Numbered from the stretch's first letter, positions 27,048 through 35,889 are shown. The stretch: DNA of 64,000 nt from Tsukamurella pseudospumae (GCF_001575205.1 NZ_LSRE01000019.1:1-64000); one strand, 5' to 3'. Notes: generated by a model from the letters alone, not told the origin. Numbers and translations are program-made.

Positions 27048-28379
27048 GTGGGGCCCTTCTCCCATCGCGACTTCCGGCTGCTCTTCAGCGCGCAGATCGT
27101 CGCACTGCTCGGCACGGGACTGACCACCGTCGCACTCGGCCTGCTCGCCTACGACATCGCCGGCTCGTCGGCCGCGGTCGTTCTCGGCACCGCCCTGACC
27201 ATCAAAATGGTGCTGTACGTGGTGATCGCACCGATCGCCGCCGCCTACGTGGACCGGTTGCCCCGCCGAGCGTTCCTGGTCTCGCTCGACATCCTGCGGG
27301 CGGCGATCGTGCTCGCGTTGCCGTTCGTGACGCAGGTGTGGCAGATCTACCTGCTCATCGGTGCCCTGCAGGCGGCTTCGGCGGCGTTCACGCCGACCTT
27401 CCAGGCGGTGATCCCCGACATCATCACCGACGAACGGCAGTACACCACCGCCCTGTCGGCGTCCCAGGTCGCATACACGATGGAGAGCCTGGCCAGCCCC
27501 GTCGTGGCCGCGCTCGCGCTCCTGGTGATCGAGTTCAACGTGCTCTTCCTCGGCACCGCCGCCGGATTCGTGATCTCAGCCGCGCTGGTGCTCCGCGCCG
27601 CCGTCCCCGACGCCCGCCGCGCGGCCACCGCCGGCGGCCCGGCTGAGCGGATCCTCGCCGGAGCCAGGATCTTCACCAGTACCCCCAGCCTGCGCGGGGT
27701 GCTGGCGGTGAACTTCGCCGTCGCCGCAACCGGTTCGATCGTCGTGGTCAACACCGTCAACTACGTCCGGGACCGGCTCGGCGGCACCGAATCGGATGTC
27801 GCCTGGATGCTCGCCGCCTCAGGCGGCGGCACCCTGGTAATGGCGCTCGCAGTTCCGCGGCTACTGGACCGATTCACCGAGCGGACGGTCATGCTCACCG
27901 GCGCAGCGCTTCTCACCGCCGCCGCCATCGGCGCGGTAGCCATGGCCTCAGCCGACCGCACCTCGTGGGCAGTGACCGCTACGGTGTGGCTGGCCAGCGG
28001 CGCCGGCTCGGCGATGGCCATCACACCGACCGGCAAAGTGCTCCGCGCGGCCGCAGCCCCCAGCGAGGTGGCCGCCGTGTTCGCCGCCCAATTCTCACTC
28101 TCGCACCTGGCCTGGCTACTGGCCTACCCGATCTCAGGCTGGGGCGCCAACCGCTTCGGGCTCGTCCCCGCCTGGGCGCTCCTGGCCTTGATCGCCGGTG
28201 CGGGGGCAGTCCTGGCCCCGCTACTGTGGCGGCGCACCCCGCCCACCGTTGCAGGCGACGACACTGCGGCAGGCACCGCGCCCAACCCACTCGAGCCCGG
28301 CAGCCCCGCCTGGCGGCACACCGCCGCCGCCGGCGGCACCCTCACCGAATGCCAATGCACCTGCACCCAGGCGGCGTGA
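27048..28379 (+). CDS. MFS exporter at the end of the CsoR operon
   Basis: A 443-residue transporter of the MFS_3 type (enterobactin-exporter-like) with about 12 helices. It starts with GTG 27048 (MGPFSHRDFRLLFSAQ, the usual family N terminus) after an AGGAG box. YVDRLPRRAFLVSLDILRA forms the loop after helix 2. The C-terminal tail ends in a cysteine-rich ECQCTCTQ motif, unusual for the family and a possible metal contact. It lies 36 bp after the HLHP gene, so it is probably copper-regulated; its cargo is unknown. Confidence 0.82.
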   Translation: MGPFSHRDFRLLFSAQIVALLGTGLTTVALGLLAYDIAGSSAAVVLGTALTIKMVLYVVIAPIAAAYVDRLPRRAFLVSLDILRAAIVLALPFVTQVWQIYLLIGALQAASAAFTPTFQAVIPDIITDERQYTTALSASQVAYTMESLASPVVAALALLVIEFNVLFLGTAAGFVISAALVLRAAVPDARRAATAGGPAERILAGARIFTSTPSLRGVLAVNFAVAATGSIVVVNTVNYVRDRLGGTESDVAWMLAASGGGTLVMALAVPRLLDRFTERTVMLTGAALLTAAAIGAVAMASADRTSWAVTATVWLASGAGSAMAITPTGKVLRAAAAPSEVAAVFAAQFSLSHLAWLLAYPISGWGANRFGLVPAWALLALIAGAGAVLAPLLWRRTPPTVAGDDTAAGTAPNPLEPGSPAWRHTAAAGGTLTECQCTCTQAA

Positions 28380-28556
28380 CCGCGCGGCGCCCGCGCCTGG
28401 GCGAACCGCATCGTCCACGCCACGGCAGTTGGCCGGGACGTGGTTCTTATCGACCACCGCCGGTGATCGATGAGCCACGGGTACCGTCTGCGCATTGCGG
28501 GCGGCTCGGCCCGGCACAAGGAGACGTGCGACGGACGGGCTGGCAGGCTCAAGAGC

Positions 28557-28937
28557 ATGGCAGATGATCTGACGGACGACGCCCTCGCTGGTGTCCGTGC
28601 CCGCTTCTTTCCTGGGGCCTACCCGACGCTCGACATCAGGCCCGGCTGGTATTCGATCGTCATCGACCTCGACCAGGCGCTCGCGGCGATCGACCCCGAT
28701 TACCAGCTGGTGCAGGTCAAGGAGAAATTCGGTGGCCTGCGGTACTACATCGAATTCGAGCCCGACAGGCCCCGGCCGGGTTTCGATGACCTCATCCGCG
28801 CGGCCGAACAGCGCTCGGAACGCACCTGCGAGGAATGCGGCAGCGATGGTGCCCTGGCGCACCGCGGCAGTTGGGCCCGGACACTGTGTGCCGCGGACGC
28901 CGCGGCGAGCGGTTTCGTTCCCGACGCATCCGAGTAG
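28557..28937 (+). CDS. Uncharacterised zinc-ribbon protein (phage/accessory type)
   Basis: A 126-residue protein. The motif VKEKFGGLRYYIEFE (near 60) followed by CEECGSDGALAHRGSWARTLC is shared with many small proteins in phages and bacterial accessory DNA. The usual end is a Cys-x2-His zinc ligand; here it reads CAAD, so one ligand appears replaced. ATG 28557 is the natural start. The gene opens the accessory block after the copper island. Function unknown. Confidence 0.65.
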   Translation: MADDLTDDALAGVRARFFPGAYPTLDIRPGWYSIVIDLDQALAAIDPDYQLVQVKEKFGGLRYYIEFEPDRPRPGFDDLIRAAEQRSERTCEECGSDGALAHRGSWARTLCAADAAASGFVPDASE

Positions 28938-28955
28938 GGCGGCCGAACCCGTCAT

Positions 28956-29285
28956 TTAGTGATCGGCGGCAATGATCCGCTCGAGAGGCAGCGTCATTTC
29001 GTGATCGCTGAACGTGAGCGTGATGCCGATGTCCCGGATCCCAGCGGCTGTCAGGTGTCGCTGTAGCGCCCGCAGAACCTCGGCGACGGCTGGCGTGCCC
29101 GCTGCGGCTGCTGCCGCGGCCGCGGCCCCGTCGAGCACCTGGGCCGCGTCGCGGTAGCGGCGGTCCATCTGATCCATCTCGGCGATGATGGCATCGGCCT
29201 GTTGCCGCCGGCCTGGATCGGGCAGGATCCGGGTCAGACGCTCATTGCCGGACACGAACTGCACCGCACCGTCCTGGTTCGCCAT
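28956..29285 (-). CDS. Hypothetical protein
   Basis: A 109-residue, mostly helical protein with a poly-alanine stretch (residues 53-61) and a C-terminal beta-like segment IGITLTFSDHEMTLPLERI. I do not recognise the family. It lies convergent to 28557-28937 and divergent from 29395-29802. Codon use is normal for the window, which supports it being a real gene. Confidence 0.55.
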   Translation of the reverse strand: MANQDGAVQFVSGNERLTRILPDPGRRQQADAIIAEMDQMDRRYRDAAQVLDGAAAAAAAAAGTPAVAEVLRALQRHLTAAGIRDIGITLTFSDHEMTLPLERIIAADH

Positions 29286-29394
29286 AGCTGCCAGTATCCC
29301 ACTCCCAGGCCTGCCCGGTCCGGCCCGATTCCGGTGGTGGCTGCCTGGCCTCGTGAGTGGACAAGCCCGCCGCCGGCCACGGATCATCAGCACT

Positions 29395-29802
29395 GTGAAC
29401 GACGCAGCCGATGCCGAGGACGCGGAGTCCGTGCTCGATGATGTGGTCGGGCCCTTCTATGACGCCGAGGGCGTCGTGCGGTATCTGGCGCTGTGCGAAG
29501 GCGAACTCGCTGAGCGGATCGCGACGAATGGGGTCATCTGGGCAGCGCTCGCGAACGGCACGCCCGTGTTTCCCGCCTGGCAGTTCGACGATGACGAGCG
29601 TGTCCGCAGTGGGCTGTTGCGGGTGTGGCAGACCCTGCGGAGAGGGGCTGATCCCTGGACTGCGGCGCTCTGGATGTGCGTGCCGGCACCCGATCTCGGC
29701 GGACTGACGGCGGCCGGGTACCTCGCCGAGGATGCCTCGGACGTTCGGCTGGAATACGTGACGATGCTCGCTGACCTCGATAGCGAGCGGTGGCTGCAGT
29801 AG
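29395..29802 (+). CDS. Antitoxin-like protein, ParS/MbcA (DUF2384) C-terminal type
   Basis: A 135-residue protein. Its second half has the pattern FPAWQFDDDERV, LLRVWQTLRRG, DPWTAALWM, DLGGLTAAGYL, which resembles the toxin-binding domain of Xre/ParS/MbcA antitoxins (normally FPxxQF, then W..PN..L.G..P...L). GTG 29395 is chosen as the nearest plausible start. No RES-domain toxin gene is next to it, so it would be an orphan or act with an unrecognised partner. The family call rests on motif similarity only. Confidence 0.5.
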   Translation: MNDAADAEDAESVLDDVVGPFYDAEGVVRYLALCEGELAERIATNGVIWAALANGTPVFPAWQFDDDERVRSGLLRVWQTLRRGADPWTAALWMCVPAPDLGGLTAAGYLAEDASDVRLEYVTMLADLDSERWLQ

Positions 29803-29854
29803 GCCACGACCAGCGCACCGGGCGCCGCGATCGAGTGGCCCGGCCGCGAATCAG

Positions 29855-30202
29855 TCAGCCTTTGCTGCCCGGGGGCTGGGTGAGGCCTTCTTCATGGGCG
29901 CGTCGCCACGCTTCCGCCAAGTTCTTGGCGCGGGATCGCTCGCGGACTTCGCCGAGGAAGGCGCTTCTGGTCTCGCGGCCGGGTTCGCTTGCTTGCCACC
30001 GTAGCTCGGCATAGATGCGCCGGTAGCGGGGCTGCAGAGCGACCCGGCCGAGGGCACCGTTGGCGCCGTCGACGATGACGACGCGGCGTTCACGGCCACC
30101 GGCTGCGTGGTCCTGATCGATGGTGTGCGCCGGCTTCTTCGATCCCGGCGGTGTGCGCCACTGCTCGTCGCGGACCGTGGTCGGATTGCGCTTGGTCCCC
30201 AT
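29855..30202 (-). CDS. Hypothetical protein
   Basis: A 115-residue, basic protein without a recognisable family. It has an extended segment RRVVIVDGANGALGRVAL and a helical C terminus rich in Arg and Glu. It lies 36 bp downstream of the XRE-ImmA gene in the same direction and could be its operon partner. Confidence 0.5.
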   Translation of the reverse strand: MGTKRNPTTVRDEQWRTPPGSKKPAHTIDQDHAAGGRERRVVIVDGANGALGRVALQPRYRRIYAELRWQASEPGRETRSAFLGEVRERSRAKNLAEAWRRAHEEGLTQPPGSKG

Positions 30203-30238
30203 CTGCGCCCCAGAGGATCAGGTCCGTAGCGATTCGGG

Positions 30239-31336
30239 TCAGACCATGCTCAGGTGGCGTGGTGCCCGTGTCGGATCCGCAGTGCCGAAGAGCGCGGCAC
30301 GCTGCGCCCCAGTCAGAAGCGTGATGTCGTCGAGCTCGGCGGTGGGGTAGCCGGCCTCATCGAGCTGCTCGAGGATATCTGCGACCAGGCGGGGCTTGTC
30401 GGCGTCGACGCCGGCGCGGTGCCCGTGGACGCGGCCGGTCTCATTGAGGAACCGGAACATCGACCGGTACTGGTAGTCGGTGAAGACGCCGCGGTCGCGG
30501 GCCCGCACCACCAGGGAGGATTCACTGACGCCCCAGGTCATGCGGAGCTCGTCCAGCTCGTGCACGGTCCGCACTGACACTCGGTCAAGGGCCGGGCCGA
30601 TGTCGTCGATCGGTGCTAGGAACTCCGCGGCGAAGGCCGTCGCGCGGCGTTCGACCTCGACGGGGCTGACCAAGGTCATCGCGTCCATCACCAGGTGCCC
30701 CAGTTCGTGTGCGAGGGTCATCCGCATCCGGTCCGCCGGCAGCGCCGCGTTGACGTACACCACATGCGGATGGTGCTCGGTGGCACGCAGAGTGACCGCG
30801 TCGACCTCCCGGTCGGCGAAGTCCTCGGCGACGACGAATACGCCCGCGGCCTCGAGGACCTCGCTCATCGATTCGATGGGGCCCGCCAGCCGCCACAGCC
30901 GCCGCACCACCTGTGCCACGGTGATCTCACCGTCCTCAGCGGCGTAGTCTGACGGATCGAGCTGCGGCAAAGGGTATTTCGGGTTGACATCGGTGTACTT
31001 AGCCAGGCGGCCGATCCGCAGCGCCACCACGTTCGCCCGCGCCCAGATCCGGTCGCGCTTCCACTCGGCCGCGCTGGCGTTGGCCCGGAAATGAGTGCCC
31101 TCCGCAGGAGTGCGGCTAAACGGCACACACAACAGCTCCGTAGGGCAGGACAGCGCTGCGGCGTAGTCAGCCAGGGCCTTGCCGGCCAATGGAATCCGGC
31201 TGGCCTCGACCCGGCTGACGTGCGAGGAATGCACCCCGGCTTCTTCGGCGAGGCGCTTCTTCGACCAGCCGCACGAGAGCCGGACCAGTTCCACCATCAC
31301 ACTGTTCGCCTCGGCATACGGGTTCGGTGCCACCAC
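30239..31336 (-). CDS. XRE-type HTH regulator fused to ImmA/IrrE metallopeptidase
   Basis: A 365-residue two-domain protein. Residues 10-68 form a helix-turn-helix (LAEEAGVHSSHVSRVEASRIPLAG). Residues 150-260 form the ImmA/IrrE peptidase with the zinc-binding HELGH motif and the downstream glutamate in VERRATAFAAEFLAP. Such proteins sense stress and cleave repressors, typically controlling mobile elements or toxin-antitoxin loci. It is divergent from the Tn554-type operon; the shared 278-bp gap contains a dyad (31567-31586). It may regulate transposition; that link is inference. Confidence 0.85.
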   Translation of the reverse strand: MVAPNPYAEANSVMVELVRLSCGWSKKRLAEEAGVHSSHVSRVEASRIPLAGKALADYAAALSCPTELLCVPFSRTPAEGTHFRANASAAEWKRDRIWARANVVALRIGRLAKYTDVNPKYPLPQLDPSDYAAEDGEITVAQVVRRLWRLAGPIESMSEVLEAAGVFVVAEDFADREVDAVTLRATEHHPHVVYVNAALPADRMRMTLAHELGHLVMDAMTLVSPVEVERRATAFAAEFLAPIDDIGPALDRVSVRTVHELDELRMTWGVSESSLVVRARDRGVFTDYQYRSMFRFLNETGRVHGHRAGVDADKPRLVADILEQLDEAGYPTAELDDITLLTGAQRAALFGTADPTRAPRHLSMV

Positions 31337-31566
31337 AGATTCGCCTCCACATCCGTTCCCGGTGCTCCTGGTCTCCGACCCTAACTCCGACCGGCGACAA
31401 AACCGCGCAGAAACACCGTGTGATCTGCGTCTTCCTGCTCAGCCGCACTCCCACGCTCTGCGACGGATGAGGCTGATGTGACGAAAGCCGCAGCGTACAC
31501 ACCGAAACGCCAGGCAAATCGGCGTGCCGAACTCCGGCGTGTCGCGCCGGGCATACCTTACCACGG

Positions 31567-31586
31567 TCTGCACGATTCTGTGCAGA
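31567..31586. promoter_or_regulatory. Inverted repeat TCTGCAC-N6-GTGCAGA
   Basis: A perfect 7-bp dyad with a 6-bp spacer sits 28 bp before the first gene of the transposition operon and between it and the XRE-ImmA gene. It is a candidate operator for that regulator or a recombinase-binding site near the element end. No gene is seen in the rest of 31337-31614. Confidence 0.45.
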
Positions 31587-31614
31587 TATTTCGGAGCGAA
31601 TGGAGGAGGTAGCG

Positions 31615-32316
31615 ATGAGCGAGATGATGGATGATCCCGAGCCGCTGGCGGTTCCGCTGACCCGCAAGCAGGCGCGTCGGATGCTGGGGCAGGTCAGCGT
31701 CGGGGTGGGCGCGATGCTGCTGTCGGCGGTCGATCACTGGAACACGCTCTCCGAGCTCAACTCCGCGCATCTGCGGACCGTGCTGCAGGTGCTGGGGCGC
31801 GGCTCGTACGTGGCGGCCCTTACGGCCGCCGGCACGGAGGTGTGGTTGAGCACCCACGGCGTGCACCCTCCGGGGCATACGGTGTGCAAGCAGCAGTCGG
31901 TCTGGCCGGCGGTCGCCGCGCTCGGCAAGGCCTACATGGAGATTCACCACAATGAGGCCCAGCCGACCAACGAACGGCGGCAGGCGTTCTGTGCGCAGGA
32001 CTCCGGCGCCCTGGGGTTGCCCGGCAACCCGACGCACTGCGAGCTGACGTGGGAGTACGACCTGCGGACGGACAAGTACGTCAAGCACATCTGGGTGAGC
32101 GCACCCAGGGTGGACTGGGAGCGTTTCGAGGTGCCGATGGCCGCGGTGCAGGCCCAGTACGCGACCTGGAGTAAGCGCAACATGGTGTGGCTGCCGGGGG
32201 CGCTCCCAGTGGCTGCAGATGTAGCGGCAGAAGCGTTTCCCGCACGCGATGGTGCAGTGCGTCCCGACATCGTGGTGCGGCCCCGCCCGGGCGAGCAGAC
32301 CGGGGACGCCAAGTGA
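31615..32316 (+). CDS. Uncharacterised first gene of the Tn554-type operon
   Basis: A 233-residue protein of unknown function. ATG 31615 has a GGAGGT box 4 bp upstream. It has a helical N terminus (LTRKQARRMLGQVSVGVGAMLL) and a central region with paired CKQQSVWP and CAQDSGALGLPGNPTHC segments that could bind metal. No known domain is evident. Its stop overlaps the tnpA start (GTGA), so it is translated with the transposition genes. A role in target choice or accessory DNA binding is speculation. Confidence 0.65.
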   Translation: MSEMMDDPEPLAVPLTRKQARRMLGQVSVGVGAMLLSAVDHWNTLSELNSAHLRTVLQVLGRGSYVAALTAAGTEVWLSTHGVHPPGHTVCKQQSVWPAVAALGKAYMEIHHNEAQPTNERRQAFCAQDSGALGLPGNPTHCELTWEYDLRTDKYVKHIWVSAPRVDWERFEVPMAAVQAQYATWSKRNMVWLPGALPVAADVAAEAFPARDGAVRPDIVVRPRPGEQTGDAK

Positions 32317-33464
32317 GGGCGGTCCCGGTGACCGTGCACGGGCAGCCCTCCTGGACGGTCGTCGACACCACGGGCCTGCCGGTGACCGAGATCGAGCAGT
32401 TCCTGCACTGGCAGCGGGCGATCGACCGCTCCGCGAACACCGTGCGCTCGTACGCTCGGCACCTGAGCCTGTACTATCGCTGGCTCGCCGCGCGGGTGAT
32501 CGACTGGGACGCGGTCACTTTTGACGGTCTCTGCGACTTCGTCGGCGTCCTGTCAGCGGGTCTGCCGCCGCTGGTTCCCCGCGACGGCGGAGGCCGCGCG
32601 CCGTCGACGGTCAAGGCGGTCAACGCCGCGGTCCGCGAGTTCTACGAGTTCCACCGCGTGGAGGGCCGCGGCCCCACCGATCTGGTGTTGACCCGCAATC
32701 CGTCGCGGCTGCCGCGCCGCTCGCACAGCTTCCTCGCGCACATCGAAGCGCGGCAGCCCTCGGACGTGCCGCGGCTCGCTCGCGCTGGTCGCCCGGCGGC
32801 GGAGACGGTGCACGTGATCGACTTCGATACCGCGTTTTGCCGGCTTCTCGACGCGGCGTCGACCGACCGCGACCGGCTTCTGCTGTCGGCGATGTACGAC
32901 CTGGGCCTACGGATTGGGCAAGCGCTGGGCCTACGCCACGGCGACCTCGACCCTATGCGCCGGCGCGTGCGGATCGTCCGGCGCGAGGACAACCTCAACG
33001 GTGCCCTGTCGAAACAGCGGGCCCAGTTCACCGTCGACGCGCCACGCCGCTTCTTCGACCTGTACGCCAGCTACCTCCTCGGTGAGATCGCCGACCTCGA
33101 CAGCGATTACGTCTTCGTCAACCTCTCCCGGCACCCGATCGGCGCGCCATTGACGTACTCGAACGCCTACCAGCTCATCGAGCACATCGGTGCGAGCGCC
33201 GGAATCGACGATCTGCACCCGCACATGCTGCGCCACACCCACGCGACCGCCCTCGCCAAGGCGGGGTGGACAGCGCCCGAGATCGCCGGCCGCCTCGGCC
33301 AATCCCACCCCTCCAGCGCCGATGTCTACATCCACCTCGCCAGCGACGACCTCACCGACAAACTCCGCCGCACCGAGCACCTCGTCTGGCCCGACCGGCA
33401 GGACAACACCCCTTGCGGCAGACCGCACGGACGAGCGCCCCGCGACGGGAGGGCCCGGCGATGA
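32313..33464 (+). CDS. tnpA: Tyrosine recombinase TnpA of Tn554 type
   Basis: A 383-residue site-specific recombinase. The N-terminal core-binding domain contains RSANTVRSYARHLSLYYRWL. The catalytic domain has Arg in YDLGLRIGQALGLRHGDLD, HxxR in HMLRHTHAT, a later His in QSHPSS and the nucleophilic Tyr in ADVYIHLASDD. GTG 32313 overlaps the previous stop, and its own stop overlaps tnpB (ATGA). The C-terminal 30 residues are basic and disordered. It should perform strand exchange together with TnpB. Confidence 0.88.
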   Translation: MRAVPVTVHGQPSWTVVDTTGLPVTEIEQFLHWQRAIDRSANTVRSYARHLSLYYRWLAARVIDWDAVTFDGLCDFVGVLSAGLPPLVPRDGGGRAPSTVKAVNAAVREFYEFHRVEGRGPTDLVLTRNPSRLPRRSHSFLAHIEARQPSDVPRLARAGRPAAETVHVIDFDTAFCRLLDAASTDRDRLLLSAMYDLGLRIGQALGLRHGDLDPMRRRVRIVRREDNLNGALSKQRAQFTVDAPRRFFDLYASYLLGEIADLDSDYVFVNLSRHPIGAPLTYSNAYQLIEHIGASAGIDDLHPHMLRHTHATALAKAGWTAPEIAGRLGQSHPSSADVYIHLASDDLTDKLRRTEHLVWPDRQDNTPCGRPHGRAPRDGRARR

Positions 33465-35467
33465 ACCGACGTGAACCCCACCGCTCCCCAGCCCCCGCGG
33501 CGCGGCCGGCGCTGGTCATCCCGGAGGGCCCGTGGTGCGCGAGCACTTGGCAGGTCATCGAACCTGCCGGAGACCGCCGCCGGGCCGCCGCACCCGCCGA
33601 CCTGTGCTCGGTCGACGCGTGTGACGGGGAGCGCTACTGGCTCGGCGGCCCCGTCGTGGGAACCGCTGTGCGGCGGGGACTGTGCTACGCCCACTACTTC
33701 CAATGGTTCCGCGCCGGCCAGCCGACCGACTTCACCGCCTGGGCCGCCGTCGACGCCAAACCCGTCGGTCGGCCCCGCGGCCGCACCCGCACCCTCACCG
33801 TCGACTTCCGCACGCTCCCAGCGACCGCCGCCGACGAGATCCGGTTCGTCGTCGCCACAAAGATTCGCCGCGGCGACTGGACCCCCAACGCCAGCCTGCG
33901 GCGCTTCCTGATCGTGCTGATCGACACCGCCGCAACCCGCATCACGGGCTCGCTGACCGAACGCACCGCAGACGACTGGGTCCTGCTGTGCCGGCAGAGC
34001 TGGCCCCACACCGGCTGCTACGAGACCCTCTGCGCGTCGTACGTGCGCCGCTTCTTCCGGCTGCGGGAAGGTGCCACGGACCCGGACCCGTGGAGCGCGG
34101 ATCACTGGCGCTGGCGCGACGGCTTCGAGTTCGTCCTCGACGCCACCCAGTCCGGCTCGACCCACACCGCCGTCGACTGGGCGACCGTGCCGGTCCCGTG
34201 GCTGCGGGCGGCCGTCAAAGACCTCGCCCGACGACAACTGACCACCGCGCACCTGTCCTGGGGCACCCTGACCCAATGGGTCCGCGCGATCCGCCAGCTC
34301 GGCCAGTACCTGACCCTCAACGGCGAGATCCCCGATCCAGCGGCGGTGACCCGGCCGGTGTTCCTCGACTACCTCGCCTGGGCCCGCAGGCCCGACACCC
34401 CCGCCGATCCTCGGCTCGCGAACACCGCCGCCTACCTCCTGGAAACCCTGCACGACACCCAGATCGTTCCCGACCTCGGATCCGCCGTGTTCCTGCGACG
34501 CGGTGAGAACACCCACCGCAAGTCCCGCCGACCGCGGCCCTTCCCACCGGACGTCATCGAACGCGTCGACACCCTCATCGTCGACAACCCCGCCACCGAC
34601 CCGACCCTGCGCGCCATGATCGCCACCACCCGATGGGCCGGCTGCCGGATCTCCGAGCTCGTCGCCCTGCCGATCGACTGCGTGCACCACAGCGACGCCG
34701 GCCACTGGATCGAATACTGGATGCCGAAAACCCGCTCCTGGCGCAGATTCCCCATCCCCGACAGCCTCGCCACGGTCATCCTCGACCAACAGGCCCGAGT
34801 GCGCGAAATCTACGGCACCGACGCCGAGCACCTGTTCCCCGGCGCCCGCTCGAGCGCCACAGCCGGCCGCACCCAGCCCTGGTCCGCCAGCGGCCTGCGG
34901 CACCGTCTGGCGAATCTGTTCACCGAACACGGCATCACCATCTCGACGACCACCGGGGAACCGATTTCCGGTGGCGATGTCCACCGCTTCCGGCACACCA
35001 TCGCGACCACTCTGCTCAACAACGGATGGACCCAGCAAGAGGTCCGGGACTTCCTCGGCCACCAGAGCGACACCATGACTTCCACCTACGCCCGCATCAC
35101 CGACGACACCCTCGCACGCAAGGCCCGCGAATTCTGGGACGCCGCAAGCAGTGGTGCCGATAGCCACCCCGATGTCGAACGGCTTCGCGCTCGCCTGGTC
35201 GCCGCCTTGCCCAACGGCTTCTGCACCCTCCCCGCCGCACAGCGCTGCGAATTCCGCCCCAACCCTTGCCTGGATTGCTCCTTCCACGAACCCGGCGGAC
35301 CAACCTACCTCGGCAGCCACATCGCCCACCGCGACCAACTCCGACGCCTCACCGACGCCGCCACCGAGCGCGGCGACACCGAGGTCGCCGAGCTCAACGC
35401 GACCATGCTCGACAAGGTCACCAAGCTCATCGACGAGATCGGCCCCACCGAGCAGGATCAGCTGTGA
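33461..35467 (+). CDS. tnpB: Tyrosine recombinase TnpB of Tn554 type
   Basis: A 668-residue recombinase. A long N-terminal region includes a Cys/His-containing segment (LCSVDACDGERYWL, LCYAHYF). The catalytic domain has Arg in GCRISELVALPIDCV, HRFRHTIATTLLNNGWTQQ (HxxR), GHQSD and the nucleophile in STYARI. The C terminus has a cysteine cluster (CTLPAAQRCEF, PCLDCSFHEPGG), likely a zinc finger. It is coupled on both sides by 4-bp overlaps. Length and domain order match Tn554 TnpB. Confidence 0.88.
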   Translation: MNRREPHRSPAPAARPALVIPEGPWCASTWQVIEPAGDRRRAAAPADLCSVDACDGERYWLGGPVVGTAVRRGLCYAHYFQWFRAGQPTDFTAWAAVDAKPVGRPRGRTRTLTVDFRTLPATAADEIRFVVATKIRRGDWTPNASLRRFLIVLIDTAATRITGSLTERTADDWVLLCRQSWPHTGCYETLCASYVRRFFRLREGATDPDPWSADHWRWRDGFEFVLDATQSGSTHTAVDWATVPVPWLRAAVKDLARRQLTTAHLSWGTLTQWVRAIRQLGQYLTLNGEIPDPAAVTRPVFLDYLAWARRPDTPADPRLANTAAYLLETLHDTQIVPDLGSAVFLRRGENTHRKSRRPRPFPPDVIERVDTLIVDNPATDPTLRAMIATTRWAGCRISELVALPIDCVHHSDAGHWIEYWMPKTRSWRRFPIPDSLATVILDQQARVREIYGTDAEHLFPGARSSATAGRTQPWSASGLRHRLANLFTEHGITISTTTGEPISGGDVHRFRHTIATTLLNNGWTQQEVRDFLGHQSDTMTSTYARITDDTLARKAREFWDAASSGADSHPDVERLRARLVAALPNGFCTLPAAQRCEFRPNPCLDCSFHEPGGPTYLGSHIAHRDQLRRLTDAATERGDTEVAELNATMLDKVTKLIDEIGPTEQDQL

Positions 35468-35889
35468 CCGCCACCGACCGTGCTGCCCGCACCGCCCGGC
35501 TCACCGCGGCCGCACGGGTCCGCAGCGCCGACACTGAAGCCCGAGCCCGGCGTGCGATCGCGCGCCTACACAACAGCGGGCGGCCCATCACCTTCACTGC
35601 GATCGCGCAGGCCGCCGGTGTCTCCACGAGCTTCCTCTACCAACATCGCGAGCTCCGCGCAGACATCATCGGCCGCAGAAACAGCCACGCGCCGAACACG
35701 AAGGCCCAGACCGTCTCTCCGGCGACGATGGACTCCCTGCGCGCCAAGCTCACCGCCGCGACCGCGCGCAATCGTCAACTGGCAGAACACGTCGGGCAAC
35801 TCACCGCAGAGAATCAGGCCCTGCGCAGCCGCCTGCTTGAGCCCCATACCCCGCGGCCCCATGCCCACCGGCCAGCGGAGCCGCCCTAG
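35464..35889 (+). CDS. tnpC: TnpC-like accessory transposition protein (DUF6262)
   Basis: A 141-residue, basic helical protein. An HTH-like segment ITFTAIAQAAGVSTSFLYQHRELR lies at about 38-61. A predicted coiled coil follows (LRAKLTAATARNRQLAEHVGQLTAENQALRSRL read in parts). This is the arrangement of Tn554 TnpC, which influences orientation and frequency of transposition. GTG 35464 overlaps the tnpB stop. Confidence 0.82.
   Translation: MTATDRAARTARLTAAARVRSADTEARARRAIARLHNSGRPITFTAIAQAAGVSTSFLYQHRELRADIIGRRNSHAPNTKAQTVSPATMDSLRAKLTAATARNRQLAEHVGQLTAENQALRSRLLEPHTPRPHAHRPAEPP

Larger units (their letters stand above)
31615..35889 (+). mobile_element. Tn554-type transposition module (unknown gene + tnpABC)
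   Basis: Four genes in one direction, each overlapping the next by 4 bp. Two encode tyrosine recombinases of 383 and 668 residues and one encodes a small helical protein of 141 residues. These sizes and the order match TnpA, TnpB and TnpC of Tn554 (361, 630 and 125 residues). Tn554-type elements lack terminal inverted repeats, so the ends cannot be set from sequence. Such transposons often carry metal or antibiotic resistance; whether the arsenic/copper island to the left belongs to this element is open. Confidence 0.75.

Noticed and set aside
31615-35889. Recombinase-in-trio (RIT) element
   Set aside because: RIT elements have three tyrosine recombinases. Here only two are recombinases and the third is a small HTH/coiled-coil protein, which fits Tn554 TnpC.
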